Positions 1 through 5,108 of a stretch of 8,964 nt of DNA are shown here, piece after piece. The notes beneath the pieces were generated by a model. The model was not told where the DNA came from. It ran no database searches and saw only the letters and a list, made by a program, of their open reading frames with translations. This stretch comes from Rhizorhapis sp. SPR117 (lineage in GTDB: Bacteria; Pseudomonadota; Alphaproteobacteria; Sphingomonadales; Sphingomonadaceae): contig NZ_JAKKIE010000094.1 in the NCBI RefSeq assembly GCF_021742065.1, positions 1-8,964 on the forward strand, written 5' to 3'. Positions within the stretch are counted from its first letter, which is position 1. Each line of letters opens with the position of its first letter. The position numbers and the translations under genes are program-made.

Positions 1-270
1 TGGGCAGTGCTGGAGGCACCGATGGATTTCACCTTCCAACCGCCGTTTTTGGCTGGACTGTCAGGATATGTCGCCGAACTGGGCGCGGCGTTCCTTTGCG
101 CCGATCTCGGGCTGGCGCTTGAGGATCGTGCCGATCACGCCGCCTATATCGGCCACTGGCTTTCCGTCCTGAAGGACGACAAGCGCGCCGTCTTCACCGC
201 CGCTGCCCATGCGCAGCGCGCTGCCGACTACCTGCACGGGCTGGCGCGTCCGGCTGAGGCCGCCGCGTAA
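1..270 (+). CDS. ArdC-like antirestriction protein, C-terminal part (left-truncated by the window)
   Basis: The reading frame is open from base 1 to the TAA at 268-270. From about codon 23 the translation reads YVAELGAAFLCADLG, then DHAAYIGHWLSVLKDDKRAVF and AAAHAQRAADYLHGL. This is the closing part of the ArdC/DUF1738 family, which has an N-terminal ssDNA-binding domain and a C-terminal zincin-like peptidase domain. ArdC proteins are carried by conjugative plasmids and protect incoming DNA from host restriction. The ssDNA-binding domain and the HExxH-type metal site would lie upstream of the window. The roughly 22 residues before VAELGAAF (APMDFTFQPPFLAGLSG) do not look like the expected glycine/tyrosine-rich lead-in ending in EELVAELGAAF. 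The gene may therefore be a diverged variant or a remnant with an internal deletion. GTG 7 and ATG 22 are possible internal starts but have no convincing ribosome binding site. Family assignment is fairly sure; intactness is not. Confidence 0.72.
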   Translation, partial: WAVLEAPMDFTFQPPFLAGLSGYVAELGAAFLCADLGLALEDRADHAAYIGHWLSVLKDDKRAVFTAAAHAQRAADYLHGLARPAEAAA

Positions 271-280
271 GCGGCGGCCT
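257..280 (+). terminator. Perfect 10-bp hairpin with the ardC stop codon in a GTAA loop
   Basis: AGGCCGCCGC (257-266) and GCGGCGGCCT (271-280) are exact reverse complements around the tetraloop GTAA, which contains the TAA stop of the ArdC-like gene. As RNA this is a very stable stem capped by a GNRA-type loop. No T-run follows, so it is not a textbook intrinsic terminator. It may end or protect the ardC mRNA, or hinder transcription from the convergent operon. Confidence 0.5.
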
Positions 281-305
281 CGCGCCATCATCGCCGCCCG
301 CGACC

Positions 306-330
306 GGTTGAGCCTCTGCATGGCTCAACC
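306..330 (-). terminator. 9-bp inverted repeat at the end of the minus-strand operon
   Basis: GGTTGAGCC (306-314) and GGCTCAACC (322-330) are exact reverse complements around a 7-nt loop. The repeat spans the stop codon (325-327) of the leftward small membrane-protein gene and lies 35 bp beyond the stop of the rightward ardC-like gene, so it sits where a bidirectional terminator between convergent genes is expected. Neither side is followed by a T-run, so factor-independent termination is uncertain. Confidence 0.45.
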
Positions 331-546
331 CCCGCCGCACACGGCGATGACAATGATCGCGATGACGATCCACCCGATGGCGGCGGAGCCGCCCGATGAT
401 GAATGCGATGAGCCGGATCGCTTCGCAATACTGCGCTCGATTTCCATCGCCGCCTTGGCTGCGCGGGCCCCCGGATGGGACGGCTCGTAATGCGGGTCGA
501 CGGACGCCAGATAGGCCTCCTGCATCGCTTTGCGGTCATAGATCAT
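325..546 (-). CDS. Small protein with a C-terminal membrane anchor, function unknown
   Basis: Encodes 73 aa from ATG 546-544 to TGA 327-325. The start is chosen because AAAGGAG sits 4 bp upstream of this ATG; the longer upstream extension of the frame overlaps the neighbouring gene and lacks such a site. Residues 1-45 are polar and charged (MIYDRKAMQEAYLASVDPHYE at the start). A Ser/Gly linker SGSSHSSSGGS follows at about 45-54, then one strongly hydrophobic segment IGWIVIAIIVIAV at about 57-69 and a Gly-Gly-Gly end. The layout suggests a tail-anchored inner-membrane protein with its N-terminus in the cytoplasm. It lies 31 bp downstream of the two-span membrane protein on the same strand, so the two are probably cotranscribed. 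Next to ArdC-like and coupling-protein genes it is plausibly an accessory gene of the mobile element. I do not recognise the family. Confidence 0.7.
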   Translation of the reverse strand: MIYDRKAMQEAYLASVDPHYEPSHPGARAAKAAMEIERSIAKRSGSSHSSSGGSAAIGWIVIAIIVIAVCGGG

Positions 547-577
547 GATGCTCCTTTTGCGGATTCGGGGCGCGCAT

Positions 578-1267
578 TCAGACGGTTTCCGGGATATCGC
601 CGGGCTGTTCGCCCCATTCGTCACGCGGGTTCAGCGGAACGCCTTTGCCGTTGCGGGCCTGCGATTCCATCACTTCGTCGCAAGCCTTGAGGCGCGCGAG
701 GATCGCCAGCGCTTCCTTGCGGCCATGGACGGCCATCAGGTCATTGCGCTGGCCCAGATACTCGAAACTGACGAAGTAGGATTCCTGGTAGTACGGCGTG
801 CGCCATGTCGCGCGGCCCTTGGTCTGGTCGATGCGCTGCCCGTGTTCGTGCTCGGCCTGTTCGCGGCGTGCATGGTCATGCTGGACGAGGGCGAAGCGAT
901 GGGCATGGCGACGGTCGAAGCTCTCCCACGCGCCAACCAGGCCGCGCTTCACCGCGAACGTCGTGTCCGTGAAGTGCATCACGGTCTTCGTTTCAAATTC
1001 TTCCGCGATCCACCGGCGGATGACTCTGTGGCCGGCGAGCGGGCCGCCGACAAGAAAGACCCATGCCCACGGATCGTGTTCGCGTATCCCCACGAGGATG
1101 CCGATCACCGCGATATAGAGAATGAGCAGGGCCGTGACGCCATCCACGATGCGCGCCCGCAACGGCGTCAGCGTGCGAGTGGTGACCGTGAAGGTCATCG
1201 TGCCCTGATCGTCGCTGTCCTGCCTTGTGTCAGGCTTACCTTCAAACGGGGATTTATACTGCTCCAT
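578..1267 (-). CDS. Two-span membrane protein of a mobile-element backbone, function unknown
   Basis: Encodes 229 aa from ATG 1267-1265 to TGA 580-578. A GGAAAGGAAG stretch about 6 bp upstream supports this start over the longer frame that begins at 1387, which would run across the divergent promoter spacer. Residues 1-38 are polar. A hydrophobic helix spans about 40-60 (VDGVTALLILYIAVIGILVG) and a second about 67-84 (PWAWVFLVGGPLAGH). A soluble domain of about 145 residues follows. It is rich in His and charged residues (DRRHAHRFALVQHDHARREQAEHEHG, about 118-143, given here in pieces H121, H123, H130, H132, H140, H142) and ends in a proline-rich tail. Both ends are predicted to lie in the cytoplasm. 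No enzymatic motif was seen. It heads a two-gene leftward operon with the 73-aa anchor protein. A role in conjugation or envelope adaptation is possible from context only; no family recognised. Confidence 0.72.
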   Translation of the reverse strand: MEQYKSPFEGKPDTRQDSDDQGTMTFTVTTRTLTPLRARIVDGVTALLILYIAVIGILVGIREHDPWAWVFLVGGPLAGHRVIRRWIAEEFETKTVMHFTDTTFAVKRGLVGAWESFDRRHAHRFALVQHDHARREQAEHEHGQRIDQTKGRATWRTPYYQESYFVSFEYLGQRNDLMAVHGRKEALAILARLKACDEVMESQARNGKGVPLNPRDEWGEQPGDIPETV

Positions 1268-1389
1268 CACAGTCTTCCTTTCCGGCAAAGGCTTGCGCTT
1301 TGCTGCTTCTGAAAAGAAGATAAGCCCGGTCGCGACTCCAAAACCGCGCGCAAACCGCGTCCGGCTATCGCAAAGGGGGGCGCACAAGA
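1268..1389. promoter_or_regulatory. Divergent intergenic spacer with 11-bp-phased AAACCGCG repeats
   Basis: This 122-bp stretch separates the leftward membrane-protein operon from the rightward TTG-initiated gene, so it must hold both promoters. AAACCGCG occurs at 1341-1348 and again at 1352-1359, a spacing of 11 bp or about one helical turn, as expected of a regulator that binds direct repeats. A purine-rich AAAGGGGGG ends at 1380 and is the likely ribosome binding site for the TTG at 1390. I found no convincing -35/-10 pair on either strand. Confidence 0.35.
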
Positions 1390-2244
1390 TTGGATTATTC
1401 TGACGCCATCATCCGGCGGCTGCGGGACCGCCTTCTGCGCTATCGCAGCGATACCCGCATCAGCGGGCGCAAACGCCCGTGGAACCGCATCGCGCAGGAT
1501 GTCGCCGACGCGGAGAGCGTGCCGCGCGCTTTCTATGACAAGGAAGATGATTTCGACGTGCTCGGCGAAGCGCTCCGCCGTTTCGGCGCGGCGACGCAGG
1601 TCCCGACGCTGGAGCGGCTGGACGCGATCACGGCCTTCCTGACCGAGAAGGGCTATCTCGCCGCCGATGAATTGCAGGAGACGGATTCGCCCGCGCAACT
1701 CATCCATAGCCTCGCGCAGTTCCTGGGCAGCAGCGATGACGGGCTCATACCCGACACCGTCCTGCTATGCGGCCGGTTTCTGGCGGAGCGTGAGGACAGG
1801 CGCGGCCGCCATGAATACCGGACACTCGCGATTGCGCAGAGCGGCAACCGGGACTTTCAGGTGGAAGAAACCTCCTACATCACGGCCATGCGGGCGCGTT
1901 CGCGCCACCCGGCGGAGTTGCGCCGTTTCTTTAAGGTCGCCAGCACTGCCGTCATCAGGAACGACGGATGGCTTGTGCAGGGACGCAACAAGCAGGTGCT
2001 GATCCTGATAAAGGACCGGCTGACCGGAGATGCGGAATTGCGCAGCGTGGTCTATGCCGTGCCGTCCGACACGGATGCCGGGGCCGACGCGCTCTATCTT
2101 CTGAAGCACGGCGAGCTGGGCATCCCGGTCCGAAGCACCTGGGTCGGCAAAGCGCCCGCGCCGGAACAGCCGTCAGCCACGGAGATCGTGACCGCGTGGG
2201 CGACAGAGAACAGTTTGCGGTTTGATCGGCAGGAGTCCGGGTGA
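1390..2244 (+). CDS. Conserved-looking 284-aa protein of unknown function, TTG start
   Basis: The frame runs from TTG 1390 to TGA 2242-2244. AAAGGGGGG lies 9 bp upstream of the TTG and no ATG is nearby in frame, so the TTG is preferred. The protein looks soluble: no signal peptide or membrane segment. Residues 1-25 are basic (IIRRLRDRLLRYRSD). Residues 30-95 are helical and acidic and include WNRIAQDVADAESVPRAFYD, resembling the small helical bundles of DNA-binding regulators, although I cannot name a helix-turn-helix family. The C-terminal half (about 130-255) alternates beta-type stretches such as RTLAIAQSG, VLILIKDRL and RSVVYAVPSD. These suggest a compact alpha/beta or beta-barrel domain. 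The next gene overlaps by one base (TGATG), so the two are translationally coupled. Position beside ArdC-like and VirD4-like genes suggests a mobile-element regulator or accessory factor. That is inference. Confidence 0.72.
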   Translation: MDYSDAIIRRLRDRLLRYRSDTRISGRKRPWNRIAQDVADAESVPRAFYDKEDDFDVLGEALRRFGAATQVPTLERLDAITAFLTEKGYLAADELQETDSPAQLIHSLAQFLGSSDDGLIPDTVLLCGRFLAEREDRRGRHEYRTLAIAQSGNRDFQVEETSYITAMRARSRHPAELRRFFKVASTAVIRNDGWLVQGRNKQVLILIKDRLTGDAELRSVVYAVPSDTDAGADALYLLKHGELGIPVRSTWVGKAPAPEQPSATEIVTAWATENSLRFDRQESG

Positions 2245-2636
2245 TGGCGGGCGGCAAAGACAAAGATACGCAGCGCGTGCTCACGCCGCACGCCTTCCTG
2301 GAGGCGGCGCGCACCGGCGATGCCGATACCGTCAAACAGATGCTGGCCGACGGCTACACCGCTATCAGCCATGCCGAGCCCGGCACGGGTCTCACGGCGC
2401 TGCATTACGCTGCCGCGCGCAATGCCAAAGCGGTCCTGAAACTGCTGGTCGCAACAGGCAAGTGCGATTTCACAAAGAAGGATAAGCAGGGCCGGACGGC
2501 GGCGACGCTGGCGATAGAAGTAGCCGATAATCCCGCCCTCGGCCGCTATCTCTACGATCAGCAGCACAAGCAGCAACCGCAGGCGCAGCCCATTGGCGAT
2601 GCGGGCAAATCCAGGGCGGATCGCGGCGCGCCCTAA
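2244..2636 (+). CDS. Small ankyrin-repeat protein
   Basis: Encodes 130 aa. ATG 2244 overlaps the TGA of the previous gene (TGATG) and has AGGAG at 2231-2235, 8 bp upstream. The GTG at 2241 is possible but its spacing is worse. Three ankyrin-type helix-turn-helix units are visible: HAFLEAARTGDADTVKQML (about 16-34), TGLTALHYAAARNAKAVLKL (about 48-67, the clearest, with the TALHYAA signature) and GRTAATLAIEVADNPALGRY (about 83-102). A Gln-rich polar tail (QQHKQQPQAQP) follows. Ankyrin repeats bind protein partners. There is no signal peptide, so it should be cytoplasmic, and the coupled upstream protein is the obvious candidate partner. The stop codon TAA at 2634-2636 overlaps the stop of the convergent coupling-protein gene. 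Three units is near the minimum for a stable ankyrin fold, so it may need a partner. Confidence 0.82.
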   Translation: MAGGKDKDTQRVLTPHAFLEAARTGDADTVKQMLADGYTAISHAEPGTGLTALHYAAARNAKAVLKLLVATGKCDFTKKDKQGRTAATLAIEVADNPALGRYLYDQQHKQQPQAQPIGDAGKSRADRGAP

Positions 2637-2645
2637 GGCGCGTCG
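2624..2645. terminator. Hairpin centred on the overlapping convergent stop codons
   Basis: CGGCGCGCC (2624-2632) pairs with GGCGCGTCG (2637-2645) through nine pairs, one of them a G-U wobble in the plus-strand RNA, around the loop CTAA. The loop carries the ankyrin TAA stop (2634-2636) and, on the other strand, most of the coupling-protein TAG stop (2635-2633). There is no adjacent T-run. It may act as a compact two-way 3' end for both mRNAs. Confidence 0.4.
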
Positions 2646-4162
2646 TACTTGCCCGCAAACACCGGATGCAGCGGGCTTGCCTTGTCGAAATACTCGACCC
2701 TTTGCAGGATCATCGGGTGATAACCCGCCCAGATCACCAGTTGCCGCTTGAGCCGATCGCTGCGCGCGAACTGGCGGCTGACTTCTTCCGGCGTCAGCAG
2801 GTCGTGAAGCTCGATGCTTTGTGAGCGGCCTGACAACCCGGCGGCGCTCTGGTCCGGGCCGACTTCGCCTTCGCGCGTCACCGCGACCATCGTCTTGCCG
2901 AGACGGCGGGAGACATACTCCATCGTCATCAGGTCATTGTTGCCGAAGAACTGGAGGATGCCGGCATTGCCGGCGAACGTCTCCCACCGGTCGCCATACA
3001 GAGCCTTGCCCTGGCCCCAGTCCTGCAAGAACACCCACAGCTTCACATCGAACGACGCGATCTGCCCCGCCGCGTCCTCCAGCTGGCGCATATGGCCCAG
3101 CACCGGGAATTCATCGAGGCAGACCAGCACCGGCGCGGCGGGTTTCGCGCGTTCCCGTTCCATCGCATCCAGCAGCTGATTGACGAACAGACGAAGCCAG
3201 CGATTGCACAGCCCCATGCGGCTGGCGGGCAGGCACAAATAAAGCGTCTGCCCCTGCGCCGCGCGCTTCAAATCCGCGAGATCAAAATCATGCCCCGACA
3301 GCACCCGGCGCATCGCCTTGTAATCCAGAAACTTCGTATGCCGCCGCGCCGTGGACAGCACGCTCGCGCGTTCCCGGTCCGGCTTCTCGTAGAATTCGCG
3401 GGCAGCCGTTTCGATCGCGTTGGCGAGGTCGTCGGTAGTGGCGTTGCGTGAAAGCCGTTCGGCATTCGCGTACATCGCGAGTTCAAGCGCAAAGCCCTGA
3501 TCGTCGCCATCCGCCGCGATCATCGCATCACGCAGCAGGTCGCGCAGGGAGACGAGGGTGCGCTTGCCCTCGAAGCCTGCGTCACTGACGATATGCAGGA
3601 TCAGCCCCTCGATGAAATTGCGCGCGCTCTCATCCCAGTGCGGGTCCTTGCCCGCAGCCGGGACCACCAGCGCATCGGCGATCATACCCGCATCTTCAAT
3701 GACCGTGTCGCTGCCCATGCGCAGCATCGCCAGCGGATTGTACCGCTTGCGGTAGGGCGCGACATGTTCCGCGCAGGTCAGGAACGGGTCCAGCACATGC
3801 ACATCCTGCCCCAGCGCGGCGCGGCGGCGCGCGGTCAGATTGGCAAGTTCGCCCTTCGGATCGAGCGCCAGAACGCTGCCGCGATAGAACATGAGGTTTG
3901 CGACGAGCATGACGGACTTGCCCGCGCGCGAGCCCGCGACGGTCAGCATGTGGCGGTTGTCGTCGATGCCGATCAGCTGGTCGCCAAGGGCGCCGACCAG
4001 CACCTTGCGACCCGGCTTAGCCGGATCGTACGCGACAGCCTTACCTCCCGCCAACCCCTCCACATCCTGCCACCGCGCTTGCGGCACTGATTGCTCATTG
4101 AGAAACCGCGTGGAGATTCCACGCGGAATGTCGCGGGTGAAGTCGGTGGCGAAGTGAGTCAT
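2633..4162 (-). CDS. VirD4/TraG-type conjugative coupling ATPase
   Basis: Encodes 509 aa from ATG 4162-4160 to TAG 2635-2633. Type IV coupling proteins are hexameric ATPases that bring the relaxase-DNA complex to the secretion channel. Seen here: a Walker A AGSRAGKS at residues 76-83 (Lys82, Ser83), the following VLALDPKGELA at about 97-107 typical of TraG/VirD4, and a Walker B VLVCLDEFPVLG at about 345-356 (Asp350, Glu351). Also present are FLQDWGQ at 378-384, the position of the conserved glutamine motif, and the late SRRLGKT region at 418-424. There is no N-terminal transmembrane pair: the protein starts with a polar segment, and upstream of ATG 4162 the frame meets a stop at 4226-4228 without another standard start codon. 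The protein is therefore either a soluble form or a gene that has lost its membrane anchor. GAAGG lies about 9 bp upstream as a modest ribosome binding site. No relaxase or other secretion gene is in the window. Confidence 0.93.
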   Translation of the reverse strand: MTHFATDFTRDIPRGISTRFLNEQSVPQARWQDVEGLAGGKAVAYDPAKPGRKVLVGALGDQLIGIDDNRHMLTVAGSRAGKSVMLVANLMFYRGSVLALDPKGELANLTARRRAALGQDVHVLDPFLTCAEHVAPYRKRYNPLAMLRMGSDTVIEDAGMIADALVVPAAGKDPHWDESARNFIEGLILHIVSDAGFEGKRTLVSLRDLLRDAMIAADGDDQGFALELAMYANAERLSRNATTDDLANAIETAAREFYEKPDRERASVLSTARRHTKFLDYKAMRRVLSGHDFDLADLKRAAQGQTLYLCLPASRMGLCNRWLRLFVNQLLDAMERERAKPAAPVLVCLDEFPVLGHMRQLEDAAGQIASFDVKLWVFLQDWGQGKALYGDRWETFAGNAGILQFFGNNDLMTMEYVSRRLGKTMVAVTREGEVGPDQSAAGLSGRSQSIELHDLLTPEEVSRQFARSDRLKRQLVIWAGYHPMILQRVEYFDKASPLHPVFAGKYDAP

Positions 4163-4379
4163 GGACGCATGCCTTCGGAGGAACCTGTCGCAAGAATTAA
4201 TGGCATCCCGGCTCGCGATTCCTCGTCAAAACCACGCAGCCGTCGCGTTTTGTCTATTTCTGTAAATTCTCTTTGAGGTTGCAGTCTTCTAAAAATAATG
4301 GGAGTATTTCTCGATAATAAAATTCAAACCACAGTTATGACTAAGTCAACAACAAATATTACTGTCATCAGTGAGGATC
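4163..4379. promoter_or_regulatory. Divergent spacer with AT-rich right half and a TGACTAAGTCA palindrome
   Basis: This 217-bp gap separates the leftward coupling-protein gene from the rightward exported-protein gene. Bases 4163-4245 resemble the GC-rich backbone; 4250-4370 are clearly AT-rich. A GATAAT at 4313-4318 matches five of six bases of a -10 box for the rightward genes, but no good -35 lies 16-18 bp before it. TTGAGG (4273-4278) with AATAAT (4294-4299) is an alternative pair with a short 15-bp spacer. TGACTAAGTCA at 4338-4348 is a 5-bp inverted repeat around one base, extendable with one unmatched base to GTT and AAC, and could be an operator. No gene fits in the gap. Confidence 0.3.
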
Positions 4380-5108
4380 ATGCGTAGCATACATATATGG
4401 AGTTATGTGCTTTGTATTCTTACGATAGCGACGGGGGCGACTGTCTCTTTTGCAATGGGCGAAAGAAACGACGGCCACAGCACTTGGCGCTATAAGATGA
4501 CCGTAACGGTCGAGACGCCGGAAGGGATTAAAACCGGGTCGACGGTCAGGGAGATGTCGAACACTGCACCGGACATCGACTGGCCCGATGTCGGCAATCC
4601 CGCCGATGTGAAGGGTGAGGCCGTCGTTGTGGATTTGGGCGAGCGCGGCGTTCTGTTCGCGCTGATTTCGCACCAATCCGACCTCGAATTTTATAACGCC
4701 TTCCCGACTGACGGACCGGCAACGCCGGCGGGGATTAAGTATTACGCCAGTCTGCCGCTTGGCTCAAAAGGTGTCCTGAACCCGCGCAATCCCCCCGGCT
4801 ATCCCAAGCTCGTGACGTTCACGGATTTGAGCGATCCGCAGTCTGTGACACTGGTGCAGGTCTGGGAGCGCAATAAGCAGGGGTACTTCGATCTAAAAGA
4901 GGATCGATTCGAACAACTGTTCGGCCAAAGCGTAAAGATACACGATATTGCACTGGAACTAACAAATGAACCAGTGACGGACGGAATTACGACATGGTTG
5001 CCGTGGTTAAAGACGATCGGCGGCGGATATTTGCATGGCGGTTTTACATCTAAAGGCTCTCCTTTAGGGCTTGATGGCGGAAACTTCAAAACAGGAGAGC
5101 CAAAATGA
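4380..5108 (+). CDS. Exported 242-aa protein, putative immunity or chaperone partner of the lipase
   Basis: ATG 4380 is preferred, with GTGAGG just before it; GTG 4371 in the same frame would add three residues but has no ribosome binding site. A signal peptide is clear: MRSIHIW, then the hydrophobic core YVLCILTIATGATV and likely signal peptidase I cleavage after SFA (residue 25). No lipobox is convincing. The mature part of about 217 residues starts with a beta-type stretch YKMTVTVETPEGIKTGS, continues with GEAVVVDLGERGVLFALIS and ends with TWLPWLKTIGGGYLHGG and a short polar tail. It has no cysteines after the signal and no catalytic motif that I recognise. I have a sense of a family of exported proteins sharing the ETPEGxKTGS and LPWLxxxGGYLxGG motifs, but cannot name it. 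Its stop overlaps the lipase-RTX start (ATGA). A periplasmic protein encoded directly before a lipase fits an immunity protein or a lipase chaperone; both are inference. Confidence 0.85.
   Translation: MRSIHIWSYVLCILTIATGATVSFAMGERNDGHSTWRYKMTVTVETPEGIKTGSTVREMSNTAPDIDWPDVGNPADVKGEAVVVDLGERGVLFALISHQSDLEFYNAFPTDGPATPAGIKYYASLPLGSKGVLNPRNPPGYPKLVTFTDLSDPQSVTLVQVWERNKQGYFDLKEDRFEQLFGQSVKIHDIALELTNEPVTDGITTWLPWLKTIGGGYLHGGFTSKGSPLGLDGGNFKTGEPK
5055..5101 (+). promoter_or_regulatory. Possible sequestration of the lipase ribosome binding site
   Basis: GGCTCTCCT at 5055-5063 is the exact reverse complement of AGGAGAGCC at 5093-5101, which contains the AGGAG Shine-Dalgarno sequence of the lipase-RTX gene. 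The 29-nt loop lies wholly inside the upstream coding sequence. A competing perfect 7-bp hairpin, CTAAAGG (5050-5056) with CCTTTAG (5061-5067), shares part of the same bases, so the two folds exclude each other. Ribosomes finishing the upstream gene would open the long stem and hand over at the ATGA overlap. The complementarity is seen; the regulatory role is inferred. Confidence 0.5.

Noticed and set aside
545..1312. Open frame of 255 aa on the plus strand
   Set aside because: It lies opposite the two-span membrane-protein gene, which has a good ribosome binding site and clean membrane helices; the plus frame has neither.
1268..1387. Forty-residue N-terminal extension of the two-span membrane protein
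   Set aside because: The extension is Arg/Phe-rich without a ribosome binding site and would fill the divergent promoter region, while ATG 1267 has a purine-rich site at proper distance.
1267..1707. Open frame of 146 aa on the minus strand
   Set aside because: It is antisense to the start of the 284-aa gene and crosses the divergent spacer; no motif and arginine-rich, typical of a shadow frame.
3593..4090. Open frame of 165 aa on the plus strand
   Set aside because: It is antisense to the coupling-protein gene across a region with clear ATPase sequence; its translation has no domain or plausible ribosome binding site and reflects high GC.
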